A program made the translations under genes and the position numbers. The notes beneath the pieces are model-generated. The model had not been told where the DNA came from. It saw only the letters and a list, made by a program, of their open reading frames with translations, and ran no database searches. From Aquanectria penicillioides (taxonomy: Eukaryota; Ascomycota; Sordariomycetes; Hypocreales; Nectriaceae): DNA of 64,000 bases. Below, piece after piece: positions 35,632 through 47,306 of this stretch. The DNA lies in NCBI GenBank assembly GCA_003415625.1, contig PYIU01000002.1:4030001-4094000 (forward strand), written 5' to 3'. The first letter of the stretch is position 1, and the number at the start of each line of letters is the position of its first letter.

Positions 35632-36426
35632 TTGGGACGCGAAAGGCTGGAAAGTTTGGCTGTTTAACGAAGACTCAATGGACGGCATGGTTGGTCATGT
35701 AAAGTATTGGATTCATGCATTCTGGGGCAGTTGGCTGTCAAGGTCGCCCATCTGGCGTTGCCGGCGTTTAAGGAGATACCATGGCATGTGGGAGTCGGAT
35801 CGTGGTTCTGGAAAAGGGGAATTGTGTGAGGGTCGACGAGGATCGTCATTTCTTTTTGTCGAGAGGGAAACTTTTTTTGTGTTTCTCCGTAGGTAGCCGA
35901 AAGAATTGGGACTAAAGGTATACAAGATACTTGTTTTACATTACTTGTTCGAGACTGAGCTACAATGAACTGTGTCTATTGTTGAGACGAGTTGTTTCTG
36001 ATAGCTTGATGTGCAAGACTTCAACGCTTCTAGCAGATAGACCTCGTCCCAGGTAGAGCCAAATGGACGGTAAAGATATATACTACGCGGAGCCTATGTT
36101 GTCTAGCTTCAAATCGTAGTTCCTTGTTTCTAGCGAGCCTCAACCAAGCATCAAGTTGCAGTTATTGGTCGCGACAGCAGCGCGTCATGGTCGCATGAAC
36201 CCGAAAGTTGTTGCCCCGCCATTTGAACCCCACGTCCCGCCATGATCTCATTTGCTTCCCCCTCCGTCCACGTCCGGACTGCACGCACCACCAACCCTCT
36301 CCAACTAAAGATTCAACGCACTTAAGGGGAACCTACCGCATCTGGCAATCTCGATCCCTCGAAGCCTTGATCAGCGATCCAACACCTTCTTCTCCACTCA
36401 CCGAGCCAAGCCACACCGCCATCAAG
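35632..36426. other. Intergenic between RAD21 and TBCA
   Basis: RAD21 3' UTR side and TBCA promoter and leader. Pyrimidine-rich, AC-rich leader sequence occupies about 36280-36426. No gene seen. Confidence 0.45.
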
Positions 36427-36867
36427 ATGCCCCCGCCATCGCAACTCGCTATCGCCACCGGGTCTGTCAACCGCCTGTTGAAGGAAGAGGCCTCTTATCA
36501 CAAGGAGCTGGCTCAGCAGGAGGCTGCCATTAAGGTCCTGGAGGAGAAGATCAAAGGTGGAGAGGCAGATGAGGATGGCAACGGAGAGTACATACTGAAG
36601 CAGCAGGTGAGGGAGTTCCAACCAGATTCTTCGCTCTTCGTTTGGCACGAAAATCGATGAGCTAACTATGATTGATCGATGCAGAAAACTGCCGCCGAAC
36701 AGACCAAAGCCGTCTTTGGTCCTTTGAACGATCGAATCGCTGACGCCGCTTTGAAGCTCGAGGACCAGATACAGCTGGGCGAACAAGGCGGTGCCCCTGC
36801 ACAAGAGTTGGAGGCAGCCAAGGACGCTCTGGCAAGAGCGAAGGCACAGCAGACCAGTTCATCATGA
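36427..36867 (+). CDS. RBL2: Tubulin-binding cofactor A
   Basis: Small three-helix chaperone that holds beta-tubulin released from CCT before heterodimer assembly (yeast Rbl2). Exons are 36427-36606 and 36685-36867, with a 78-bp intron in phase 0; 120 residues, the normal size. The sequence MPPPSQLAIATGSVNRLLKE continues EEASYHKELAQQEAAIKVLE, and exon 2 has VFGPLNDRIADAALKLEDQI with a Glu/Ala-rich third helix. It is helical throughout with no membrane segment. The gene is convergent with the THO7-like gene, 195 bp between stops. Confidence 0.93.
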
Positions 36868-37062
36868 AATACCCTTCGTACATGACCTCTGTATGGGGAT
36901 AATGCATGAGGAAGTGATGGTATGTCATGATAAACTAATGCAGATAAGAGAGAGAAAAACAAAGCAGAGAGAATAATGCTGGGAAGCGCCTAGAATTTGA
37001 CAGATTCAAGGGTATCATGAAAGCTAGTGTTACAAAGGTTCCTCGCAACAGAACCCAGGATT

Positions 37063-38091
37063 CTAATTATCCACTTCCATCTTGTCATCAGTGTCCTCCG
37101 GGGGATCCACGGTAACTAGAGGTGTGCTCCCTTCAAACTCCCCAGCCTTGTCACCAGCGTCGTTATCATCCATCTCAATGTCCTCTCCCGACTCAGCCTT
37201 GCTATCATCATGTTGAGGCATGGGCGACGTGTCTCGGCTGAGTGCCTGGCTGCCACTGCGAGACAAAGAACCCATCTGACCTGGCAAAGGCTTGAGTTGG
37301 TCTGGTCCCGGTGTTTCTCTCAACGGTGTCCTCCCATTATTTGAAGTCTCTGGATGCGGTGTACCAGCATCGCCCGCCTTTGAGTGAGTGTCTCCATCAG
37401 GACGTGGTGTCTGTCCGGGTTTCTCTGGTTCTGCTTCGTCGTCATCACCCTCATTCATTCCCTCTCGTCGATCGACCTCCTCCTTCTCGTCACGAATCTG
37501 TCGTCGTAGCAGCATGCCTTCCTCCATGATTCTGTTGAATTGCTCTCTTCGCTCTCTCCAAGTCTCGCTGTAGGTCTCGCTCTCGCGCTCCAACTCGCGA
37601 CATTCATCCTCAAGCTTCGCTAGGTTGATGATTTGATCCTCCCGGGGTCGGAGCAATCGGTTCGATGTGATCTTTTCCGCTAGCTCGTCAAACTTCTTCC
37701 GCTGGGCTAGGGTAGCCTGGGCGACCTCCAGCTGCTCCCTTAGCTGAGAGTTGTTTGTTCGAACAGTTTGGCATTCGGCGAGAATGCGTTGTTGGTCGTC
37801 TGTGTAACGTTCGCGCTCTCGGGCATTTGCATGGTGCAGGAACTGGAGTCGCGTAATCGTGCTGTCGAATGCCGCGAAGTCGAGAGTTAGGTCTTCTTTG
37901 AGCTGCTCGATTTTGGATTTTGGGTCGCTGATGGGATGGCCATTTGAGGCCTGGGAGGATTGAGAGAGTGCGGAAAGAGTGTTGAGACGCTTTGTTATTC
38001 GTTTGAAGGGCTTCTCCTCGACGTTGAGGAGACGAGATTTGTGCAGCTCAATCTCATCCTCTTGGTCCAGGAGGTCCCAAGAAGAGGCCAT
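37063..38091 (-). CDS. THO complex subunit 7-like protein
   Basis: Single-exon gene, 342 residues. THO couples transcription elongation to mRNA packaging and export. The N-terminus (MASSWDLLDQEDEIELHKSR ... LNVEEKPFKRITKRLNTL) and the central coiled coil (about residues 70-210: LTLDFAAFDSTITRLQFLHH, NARERERYTDDQQRILAECQ, KKFDELAEKITSNRLLRPRE) match the Tho7/Mft1 family. The last 130 residues are disordered, acidic and Pro/Thr-rich, ending DDKMEVDN, typical of fungal members. The assignment rests on the central region; a generic coiled-coil protein is the alternative. Divergent from the CCCH gene with 418 bp between starts. Confidence 0.82.
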   Translation of the reverse strand: MASSWDLLDQEDEIELHKSRLLNVEEKPFKRITKRLNTLSALSQSSQASNGHPISDPKSKIEQLKEDLTLDFAAFDSTITRLQFLHHANARERERYTDDQQRILAECQTVRTNNSQLREQLEVAQATLAQRKKFDELAEKITSNRLLRPREDQIINLAKLEDECRELERESETYSETWRERREQFNRIMEEGMLLRRQIRDEKEEVDRREGMNEGDDDEAEPEKPGQTPRPDGDTHSKAGDAGTPHPETSNNGRTPLRETPGPDQLKPLPGQMGSLSRSGSQALSRDTSPMPQHDDSKAESGEDIEMDDNDAGDKAGEFEGSTPLVTVDPPEDTDDKMEVDN

Positions 38092-38509
38092 TGTGAACAA
38101 GGGGCGGTTGGTGAAATGCGAGACGATAAAAAAGGATCGAGACAAAAGATGAAATGCCAGAGTCAATGAAATACTGGTGACTGGATCGAGGAGATTTAAC
38201 GTGGATGGCGCAACGAGTTGGAAGGCTTCTTGATTCAAAGACCCTTTGGAGCATGCCTGGCAGCTCAGCCTTGCGTGGTAGGTGTGCCGAGCCAATCAGG
38301 ACTAGTTAATCGATGACTAATGGAACAATCCTGACGCATGATGTTGCCGCCACTAGCTTACTTACGCGCTTCCTCCTAGTAGCATCCCACTTCAACTCCC
38401 GCACCTCTCATTCTTTCTTTGTTCTTTCAACTCAACAAACCGATCTCGCCTCACGGGTTGGAAAAAATCGAGAACGCTCCACTAGCAACAGCACGGATTA
38501 GCGACCAAA

Positions 38510-40063
38510 ATGTCAGAAGAGGAAAAGCACCTCCTTGCGCGCATCAGCCAACTTGAGGGTTTGTGCCCTCTATTTCTGTCCACGAGAGGGTTGATTGAAT
38601 ACTGATTACTCTCTAGGTCAAATCAATCGACATAAAAATCAACAATCCGCGCAGCGAAATGCATCAAATCACCACCCGGCGTACAGCCGTTGTAAGTTTT
38701 AGATTATTGTAACAGATCGCGACACCGCTCACGTTCACTTAGACAATACGTACCGCCATACAAACGCACCCTATCCGCCGCGAGCGCATCGGGTCGGACG
38801 CCCGCCGGTGGCTCACCGTCACCGCACGCTACACCTGAATGCAGCGGGAGGTTCGACACATTCCAGATCACCAAGTACTGGTCCCGAAACTCCTCCTGGT
38901 TGGGTGGCGAGAAACGATCGTCACCGCCAGTTAATCAACGCGAACGTGTATGAGAAAGAAAGCCAGAGCCGGGCCAAGGCCATTGAGGAAACACGACAGC
39001 GAAAACTGAACAGCCAACGACAACGCGAGAAGACACAGTTCAATGAATTCATGAAGCACCAAGCCGGCGCTTCAAGTGTTACCGCTAACACATCAGCTAG
39101 CAACGAGATCACCATTGAGGGCATTCAGTTTCGCGTGATGGATGGTGGGAAGAAATTGTTCAAGATTGCGGGTGCGTCCTCGTTTCTGCATCGACTTACG
39201 AGCGAGCATGCCTTACGCAGCATAGGTGCACCAAATTCGTCGACACATACCCCAAGAGCGCTGTTGTAGCTGGCGTTAAATTTCACCGGACTAAGACAGG
39301 AAACTTGGTTGCAAATCGCATTGTCAACGACCAGCGGTATGTGATCTGGTCCAAGGTGACCAAGTCGCTAATAGATGATAGGCGGTCTGGTGCGATCAAG
39401 AAGACCAACGAGCTCTGCAAGATCTTCTCAACGACTGGTAATTTCTCTTTCCACGATTGGAGCCACTCAACCACAGATGAACTGGACGGGTCCGGTGTGA
39501 ATCGGACAAGACTAACAAACACAAATTTAGGTTCCTGCCCAAAAGGCCCCCGGTGCCGCTATATCCACGATCCTAACAAGGTTGCCCTTTGTAAAGAGTT
39601 CCTGAAAGATGGGAAATGTGCAAACGGCGAGTCCTGCGATCTTTCCCATGATCTTTCCCCTGAACGCACCCCGAACTGCCTACACTTTGCCAAGGGAAAT
39701 TGCACCAAACCTGATTGTTCTTTTACTCACTCCAAAGCTCCCCCCAGCGCACCCGTATGCAGAGCCTTCGGGTTCAACGGGTATTGCGAGAAGGGGGCAG
39801 ACTGCACCGAGCGCCATGTGTTTGAATGTCCTGACTTTAGCAATACCGGCAGGTGTAAGGCCAAGGGGTGTAAACTCCTCCACCGCGAGAGGGCAAGCGT
39901 CCTTCGAAACCAAGCCAAGACTGACGAAGCCATGGAAGATCTCTCGAGTGATGATGAGGTGGCAGATTCTGATGATGTAGATTCAGATGAGGTCGCTGAG
40001 TTTCTCGATGCAGATTCCGATGCCTCGGACTTTGAGGACCAGAAAGACTTTCTGTCTATCTAA
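38510..40063 (+). CDS. Protein with five CCCH zinc fingers (ZC3H3-like), with a one-base frame break
   Basis: Exons are 38510-38558, 38617-38691, 38743-39171, 39226-39336, 39382-39437 and 39531-40063. After a basic region, five CCCH fingers are consecutive: CKIFSTTGSCPKGPRCRYIH, CKEFLKDGKCANGESCDLSH, CLHFAKGNCTKPDCSFTH, CRAFGFNGYCEKGADCTERH and CPDFSNTGRCKAKGCKLLH. An acidic tail follows. Five tandem CCCH fingers of this spacing resemble ZC3H3 (mRNA 3'-end formation and export); an RNA-binding role is inferred. Exon 4 has a frame break: GAPNSSTHTP stops soon, whereas one extra C in the C4 run 39250-39253 gives THTPKSAVVAGVKFHRTKTG and agrees with the phase of all later exons (417 residues). 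The two introns within the finger-1 region (45 and 93 bp) are multiples of three without in-frame stops. Confidence 0.86.
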
Positions 40064-41680
40064 GCTGTCAGTGTGGGCCAGTCCCCAAGCAGTGGGATTG
40101 CACCCTCCTAAACAGAGGACTCGTGCTTGATTTGAATTCTCAACCGAGTCACGATTGTCTTTATTCGTTTACTACGAGCAAGATCGGGATGGCGACTGCT
40201 CTAACCACCTTGACCGTCCCATCTGGCGTTCGATGAGATGGAGAAGCGTTGAGGATTACTGTTTAAGATACCCATTGTCCACGACTATGAACATCCACAG
40301 TTTTTTTTTTTGCCAAGAAAAAAAAAAGATCGACCACGTTGCAATGCTCAAAAAAAAAGAAGAAAAAAGAAAAAAAAAAGAAGAAGAAGAAGAAGAAGAA
40401 GACGATGATGATGATGATGATGAAGAGAAAGAAGAAGTAACAGAAAAGAGGAGATGAAAAAGAAAAAACGAGAGCTGAATAGATTATTGGAGATGGGCAA
40501 CTACTAGTAGAGAAGATAGATGAAGAGACTTTCTAAATGAAATCGATATTGTGTCTACATTGTGATCTTCGTCTCTTTGCGTGAATGATAGCACTATGGT
40601 TCTATGGCTTGGCAGACCAACCACAGGACTCAGCGTGGGAAAAGTCCTACTTCGAGGCAAAGGAGGTCTGTGGGGTTCACCCATGCTCTCAGCCATACGC
40701 GGGGGATGGCACCAGGAAGCGGGGCGCCTTGATGACGGAATGGCCGTGAGGGGCAGCTCGAATGGATGATGGATTGGATCCTTCGTAAGCCCGCTCGGCT
40801 TCCAAGGCTTTTTAGGTTGACAGCCCACTAACAGCCCAGGCGTCATGGTCCCCGACAGCGGCTCCAACTAGGAAACGCAGCGTTAACACGCGCCATGGCA
40901 GACCAACGAGAGCGCTGGACGGGGCCAGAGAGTGTCCCAGGCTACAGCGCGCCTTTCGCTGCGAATGGCTGTCGTGGCTTTGACCGGAAACAAGCAGACG
41001 CGGAGGCCCTTGATGCTTCGGCGATCCCTGTTGATGCAGCCAAATCCAACAAGCTCCCCGTCGTCATCTCCCTCAGGCCAATTTTTGACGCCTGATACTG
41101 GTGCCCTGGTGCCATTCCCCTCTGTCTTTGGTTCTCGGGCCTCCTCCCATTGCCGCACGAGTCGTTCCCGCAGTCATCTTCTTGTCCTCCCCTCCTTGAA
41201 TTTACGGTTATCTTAGCTAGAGTTTGCACCTTTCTGTACCTTGCGTAGGGGCCCCGCCGGCTGGCGTCCGTCGCATACCACCCTCGGAGCTGACAGACAC
41301 TGCCGCAGCCCTCTACACAGCCCCCACCTTGTGCGGCCTGAGAGAGCAGAGGCCTGAGAGATCCCCGGACGGCCTCCTTTCTTTGTTCATGGGTTGAATA
41401 GAAAGAGAACAGGAAAAAAAAAAAGAGAGAGAGAGAGAGAGAGAAAACCTTCTCTGAATCTTTCAATTGCTTGCCTGTTTTCCTCTTCTTTCTGTTGTGA
41501 TTGATACCTACCTACCCACTTGCCTTACGTTCGAGGCGGCACATTTCACAGCGTCGAGATACCTACTACCGTAGTTACTACCCAGCTTACCCAGGTGCTT
41601 GGCACGGCTTTCTAGACCCCACCACGCAACAACCTGCCTCTTCCACCGTCGACCAGGACAACGAGACGTCAACGCCAAAC
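40064..41680. other. Intergenic with A-, GAA- and GA-rich repeats
   Basis: Between the CCCH gene and the Sel1-repeat gene. Low-complexity tracts lie at 40303-40470 and 41408-41450. A pyrimidine-rich leader, with TACCTACCTACC, precedes the next ATG at 41681. No gene seen; the open frame at 40155-40457 is repeat translation. Confidence 0.5.
40350..40440. repeat. A-rich tract running into (GAA)n and (GAT)n
   Basis: AAAAAGAA units are followed by about nine GAA units (about 40379-40402) and about seven GAT units (about 40403-40422), a compound microsatellite downstream of the CCCH gene. Confidence 0.85.
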
Positions 41681-43927
41681 ATGGGCTTGCGAGATCTGCT
41701 CAAGAAGAAGGAGGAGCTGGAGCACGGCAACCCTGCCGGCTCTGGGAGCTCCCAGCACCTTGGCGCCCCGAGTTTACCTTCATCCGCTCTGACACCACCA
41801 CCCAGGAGCAAATATACCCACCTACCTTCAGGCCCGAGAACAACAACGACAACAACAACGACACTCTCCTGTCTCCCAAGGAGCCCAGCAAAGCCCGTCG
41901 CAGCCTCGATGTTTTCCGCTCCGGTCGCTCCCGCAGCGCATCCACCTCCTCTCAGGGCAGCTATTCCTCGAACCCCGCCAAAGAGCATCGCCGCCTTTCG
42001 CACCGACTCCATCTTGGCCGCTCCGCACCAGAATCGTCCGAGAGCGTCCCCGCCAACCTTCCCGACATCGCGTTCACCGACCCTACAGACACGGATGGCA
42101 CCGAGTCGCAGTGGGAGAAGCGAGCGACCATGCTTGCCAGCCAGAACGACCTGGCTCGCAGTAGGCCGTCGTCGCCGGTGCCCACCGAAGGCGTTGCCCG
42201 GATGGGTCTCAATAATGAGCCTCAGCGGCCGAGAAGCGCATCGGTTGGGCCCGTCTCGTCCAAGGCCATCGACGAAGATATCCAGGAGGCGATTCGGCTA
42301 CATGAGGAGGGTAACCTGGAGAGGTCGACTCGCATTTTTGGGAAGCTGGCGAATCCGAATGGCGCCAATAATCCACTGAGCCAGGTTCTGTACGGACTCG
42401 CTTTGAGGTAAGTTATAATGGATGTCTCGGATAGTTTTACTGCCCCTCTCCGCTGTAGTCGGCAGTTGAGGAGCATGTCTGATAACTGCCGGACACGGAG
42501 TGATGCAAACCCGAATCCGCCTACAATGCCCTCCCTCGCCTTCACCCTGCCCAAAGTTGGGTGCGACGCCAGCGGGCGTCTTAGAACCAGAAGAAACATG
42601 TTGTTCAGGTGCTAATCCAACCCCCCGCGGGTCATATAGGCACGGCTGGGGTTGCGCACCAGATCCTGAGAATGCCGTCAAGTATCTGTCGGCTGCGGCT
42701 TCAAACTCCGCAACGATTGAGGAGCTGGCTCTCCAAGCCGGCATGAAGAAGGGCGGAGCGGCAAAGGGCGAGCTGGTCCTGGCCATTTTCGAGTTGGCCA
42801 ACTGCTTCCGCCATGGCTGGGGAATCAACAAGGATGCATATGCCGCTAAGCAGGTATGTTGATGTTGTCTCGGTTCCAGCGCAGGAGGAAATTATTCACG
42901 CGCAGGAGGTGAAACGGCAAGAGTGAGGCGTGCTAACCGATGGGATTCCGAACGGATAGTATTATGAGACTGCGGCAAACTTGGGAGATACAGGTGAGCG
43001 ATTGGATGGGCAACTGCAAAAGCAAGGCAAGGCACGGCAAGGCAACAGACGGACTGACTCGTGAACAGATGCCATGAATGAGATCGCCTGGTGCTATCTG
43101 GAAGGTTTTGGATGCAAGAAAGACAAGGTATGTGCGTCAGCAATAGTTTCGTCGGCATCTCCCCTAGTGGTCGTGAGCCTCCATCCATTCAGAGCCGCAT
43201 CATCAGCTGCGATGTGATGGGAAGCACCACCGACCGGCTTCATTACGGAGCGAGGTCTGCAAGCTCCCCGCTGGCTCGGCAGTAATGGTGAGAGCCTCGC
43301 AGCTCACTCGATGCCCAATGTTCAGGCATCAGCTAGCTCGCTCGGATGGGGGTATAGTTGGTCCTATTTTTTTTTTCACCCTTTCGCAAATGAGCGACGA
43401 GGCTCCCCTCGCAGTTGACTGTGCCCCCCACACAATCACACACATTCTACCCCCCATCTAGATTCGTCACATGAGGCTGATTTCATGTCTGCTTTGGAAC
43501 AGTACGCAGCAGCCCGGTATTATCGACTGGCTGAGAAGGCCGGAAACAAGACGCTAGGAAATTCTTGGTAAGTCCGCCCAAGTTTGATGTGTTGTCGCTG
43601 TTACTTCAATGATACCTCCCGCGAGCCATTGGAGCGGATCAGGGGACGGGTCGTCTCGGATGACCTGAGCAGTAAAGCCTTGATAGGCTGTGCTTCGTCC
43701 CGTATTCAAAAAGGCTCCGGTTCCGCCCTGATCTTCACCTGTCAAGAGGCAGATCGCATGGCCCGGTCGTCAAATGTCAAATTCAGCTCTTGGTCTGCAA
43801 TTGGCGATGGACCCAAGGCCGCACGCGCGTCAGGGAGACCAGATGAGCAAATGCTGACCCAAAGTGTCCTCATAGGATCTGGAAAGAGAAGTATGACCCA
43901 CCTGCGGATGGCAGCAGCCGCAAGTAG
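41681..43927 (+). CDS. Sel1-repeat protein (fungal Nif1/Dsf2-like), with a one-base frame break
   Basis: Exons are 41681-42407, 42640-42853, 42960-42993, 43069-43127, 43503-43567 and 43876-43927. It starts MGLRDLLKKKEELEHGN. A Ser/Pro-rich disordered region (SLDVFRSGRSRSASTSSQGS) is followed by Sel1/TPR-like helical repeats: LHEEGNLERSTRIFGKLANP, RHGWGCAPDPENAVKYLSAA, FRHGWGINKDAYAAKQYYET, CYLEGFGCKKDKYAAARYYR. Such proteins (fission yeast Nif1, budding yeast Dsf2) are linked to septation and cell-cycle control; the exact role is unknown here. Exon 1 breaks after SSQHLGAP: one extra C in the C4 run 41766-41769 gives PEFTFIRSDTTTQEQIYPP and makes the exon end in phase 2, as the acceptor (AG/G) needs. 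Product about 383 residues. Introns of 232, 375 and 308 bp are long for this window. Confidence 0.82.
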
Positions 43928-44098
43928 TGCAACGCTGCTTGCTCGAGCCATTGAAACCAAAAGGAACAATTGGGCAATGCGCCAGCCGCATAGGCTACAT
44001 ATTGGGGTAGGGCTTTTACACTCGATGAGGCGAATGATGGACACGCCTCTTTTTCTCCGCAAAGAAGACTTTGCCACAATTCGAGGCCGATTGGAGGG

Positions 44099-44101
<3 letters not shown>

Positions 44102-44134
<33 letters not shown>

Positions 44135-44141
44135 TTTTTTT
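44102..44141. repeat. Poly-T tract (T32 G T7)
   Basis: Uninterrupted run of 32 T, one G, then 7 T, about 175 bp downstream of the Sel1-repeat gene. It could be a transposon poly-A relic on the minus strand, but no element body is visible beside it. Confidence 0.9.
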
Positions 44142-45449
44142 ATAGGTTCGCCTTTCTCTGGTCCTTTCGTTGCTCCAATAAACCCCCCTTCTTCAAAATG
44201 GGGGAGGGGGAGGGGGGAGGGGTGCAGATGTACATGCAAACAGTTTACCAAGAGCCCACAGCTCTCTCTCAGCTCTTGAGTGTGCAACGCAGGTAAGGTC
44301 ATGGGGATGGTGACAAGTTTCTTGTGCCGCAATGAAGGAGTTCTCGTGGCTCATGGCACAAGATGAGACGACTGATGCCGTTCCCTTTGCGTCAGGTTGT
44401 ACGCGAGGTGAATGGTGGCGCATGGCATAGCATGGCTGAGAAGCTCAGTCGCTTACATGCGACATTTTAGCCATGTCCATCTTATTGCCATGGTTCATTG
44501 ATATCGTTGTAATCAAGACCCAAATATTTTTTTGGTGGAGGATTGGGCCCTTTTTTTTTTTTCTGCCTCTTGGATACATTTGTTTAGGCGTCTTAGTTCT
44601 GCATCCCTCGAAAGGGAATCATGCTTCGTCAAATCATATTCAGCTCGCGTTCTCTCTCGTCTCCCCCTTACTCATGCACGACGAAGCGTATTGCGTTGGT
44701 TCTAGATCGGTTTCGCTCTGCAAGCGTCTCTTCTTCAATTCGGCCTCTTCTACTGCTCCGTTCAAGTTTAAGAAAGAAGGAGGAAAAAAAAACCCCCCCC
44801 ATTGTTGCCTTGGTGCCCAATCGCCACCCCCATTGTTCTCGGTGACGACGGCCCGCCTTAGGGCCGGCCTTAGGTACATAAGTTTCTGCCCGGGTCTCGC
44901 GTTACGGCGCGGCGCGGCCCATAATGGCGACCGCCTGGGGCGAGGCCAGCTGGGCCGGCCGGTGTGATGGATTATGTAGGCTGCACGGATAGCCGTAGGC
45001 CACTGCCGTAGGCCTGGACTCGTGTGGAGGGGGCCCTGCTGCAGGGAGGTGATGAACCCTACAGGCGTCCAGCGAGTGCATTGGTTCTGGCCTCCGAGAA
45101 GGCGAACATGGGGGTCACGCCGATGAGGGTGGTGATGGGCTCTGGACGTTCGTGGGAGGCCTTGCGGCTGTGACGTTCTTGGGGGAGGGGGGAAGGGGGC
45201 TTGTCCATCTGTCGTATGTCGATGGGGCGCGTGGGCGCACGCATCTAAGTCGGGGACTTTGGGCATAGACGCCTAGGACTTTGTTGTTTTTTTCTCTCTC
45301 TTCCCGTGAGGCATCACTGCGGACGACGAGGATCGAATCCCTCGTATCTGGGATCCCGGGCTCCTTTTTTTTTTTAAACAGCATGCCTGGGGCTGGCTGG
45401 CTCTTTGCATGCTGCTATTTGGAGGAGGGGTGGTTAGTTCGCCTTGGGA

Positions 45450-45474
45450 CCCCCCCCCCCCCCCCCCCCCCCCC
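45450..45474. repeat. Poly-C tract (25 C)
   Basis: Homopolymer of 25 C in the gene-free region; its length is unlikely to be exact in any assembly. Confidence 0.9.
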
Positions 45475-45686
45475 GTCGGCTTATTGACTATAGGCCACCG
45501 AGGCCATACCGAGGTGCTACACAGCCTTGATAACCATACCAACAACAGCATAACTCCCCGCGAAGGAGCGTGCTGATGGGCGGATTAGGACGTTGTTATT
45601 GTTGTTATTCCTGTCTGCCTCGGACGTACTCCCCACCCACCAGCCCACCCACCTTCCGATCTTGCCTTACGCTGAAGATTTTGTGA

Positions 45687-45722
45687 TGATGATGGTGGTG
45701 GTGGTGGTGGTGGTGGTGGTGG
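45687..45722. repeat. (TGG)n microsatellite
   Basis: About eleven TGG/GGT units following GATGATGATG in gene-free DNA. Confidence 0.88.
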
Positions 45723-46164
45723 GGAACCGTAGAAGGGCTTCTTTGGTTGTTCCCTTTTAGTTTCTTTAGTCCCTTCAACACTGGTGGGATGGGAGGGGGA
45801 AGGCCTTCAAACTAGGCCACATGAGTGTAACTGGTGGGTGAAGGTGTGAGCGTGTGAGCGTGTGAGCGTGTGAGCATCTCGAGACACCATCCGCCTGTAG
45901 TTCATGCGCATCGACGCACTGCGCAGGCGACCCCAAGGCCTAAGTGCCCACGCGCGGCACGCACGGAAATGCGGGATTGCAGGTCCGAAGCCGGGGAAAC
46001 GGTGGTGGTGGTGGTGGTGTTGTCTGAGCTATGGGGTTGTGCAATTGTTGCCCAAGCACTCGGGAAGGGGATTTTGGCGTTCAGCATGCAACGAGTGATG
46101 CAACAAGTGTGATGCAACGAGTTGGATGTACAGGTCAAAGGATGGATGGATGGATGAATCTCTT

Positions 46165-46262
46165 CCGTCGTATTGTTTGCATGTATGTATGTATGTGTGT
46201 ATGTGTGTATGTGTGTATGTGTGCATGTATGTACATGTATAATATATGTATGTCTAATGCCG
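46165..46262. repeat. (TATG)/(TGTG) microsatellite array
   Basis: Degenerate array of GTATGTAT and GTGTGTAT units giving Cys/Val/Tyr-rich open frames on one strand and His/Thr/Tyr-rich frames on the other, which explains the long apparent ORFs here. Confidence 0.88.
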
Positions 46263-47278
46263 GCGTGTGTCCCCGTGTCTCTGTGTATGTGTGTCTGTCC
46301 CCTTTTGTGTTTCGCAACTTACATGTTGATTGCTGCGAGCCTGGTACGAGTGGCTGGCCACACAAGCACGGCAGGGCGACGGGGAGCGGGCCAAAACACG
46401 GAAGCAACAGACAAAGTGTATCCGTATCTTGTCCAGAACCTCCGACATGTAACGGGTTTTCCGCGAGCAAGAGCAAGCGATAACCATAACCCATAACCAT
46501 TAACCGACTTCCCACTTCCCGCTTCCCGCCTGTCAATCATCGTCGTTCATCGTCGTCACAAGGCCCACTCCCTCCGTGTCTCCGGCACCCCTCCCCGTGG
46601 CCCTTTCCACCGACACGCCGTTCTAGGTACTCCCCTACCTAGTTAGATAGGCCTAACTGACGGGACCCCCGATGAGGGAAGGAGGGAGAGAGACAAAAAG
46701 GAAAAAACCACCAAAGACGAGACCAAAAGTGTCTTAGACAACAGCAGCAGCAGCTACACTTTCACAAACTGCAAAACCCACGAACCACGAACCAGGCCCC
46801 CCACCACAACCCACGCACCAGGCGCTGGGTAGTTTTCCCCATCCTCTCTAGCACCCCTCTGTCTCACATACCCACGCACGCACACTCTCCCTGGCTCTGT
46901 CTCCCTCTCTCTCGCTTCCACTTGGCTCTCACTTACACTCGCTCTACAGCATATCTCTCTTGCTTCTCACGCACGTTTAGGAATACACACACCACCACTA
47001 CCGAACCCTAGCTCACCCACGCAGCACCCCTACCTCTCTTTCCCCCCCCCCCCCCTCCTTCCATATCGACTGTGCGGCGGAGCCTGATGACGGTGTTTTT
47101 GGCACCGATGACCTTACAGCCGGGGGTTTGAGTGGGCAACTTGTGCAACAACCCCGGTCACCGATTGTCTCGTCATCGTATCGTTCCGTATCGTTGGTCC
47201 GTACATAGCAGCACTGCTGCAAGGTGAGCATCCTTCGACGCCTGGGCACCGAGCCGACCACGGCCCATTCTCGGCGTG

Positions 47279-47306
47279 CATCATCATCATCATCATCATC
47301 ATCATC
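47279..47306. repeat. (ATC)9 microsatellite
   Basis: Nine uninterrupted ATC units in gene-free DNA downstream of the bZIP gene. Confidence 0.9.

Noticed and set aside
44102..44141. Retrotransposon poly-A tail
   Set aside because: No reverse transcriptase, target-site duplication or element body found next to the T tract.
45315..45352. tRNA T-arm-like sequence (GGATCGAATCCC)
   Set aside because: The box B match is good, but the stem is imperfect and no box A, D-arm, anticodon arm or acceptor stem can be formed upstream.
45840..45875. Possible CRISPR-like direct repeats (GTGTGAGC)
   Set aside because: The copies are contiguous with no spacers, in a eukaryotic genome; a plain minisatellite.
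46029..46496. Cys/Val/Tyr- and His/Thr-rich open frames
   Set aside because: Translations of a TATG/TGTG microsatellite, open on both strands for that reason.
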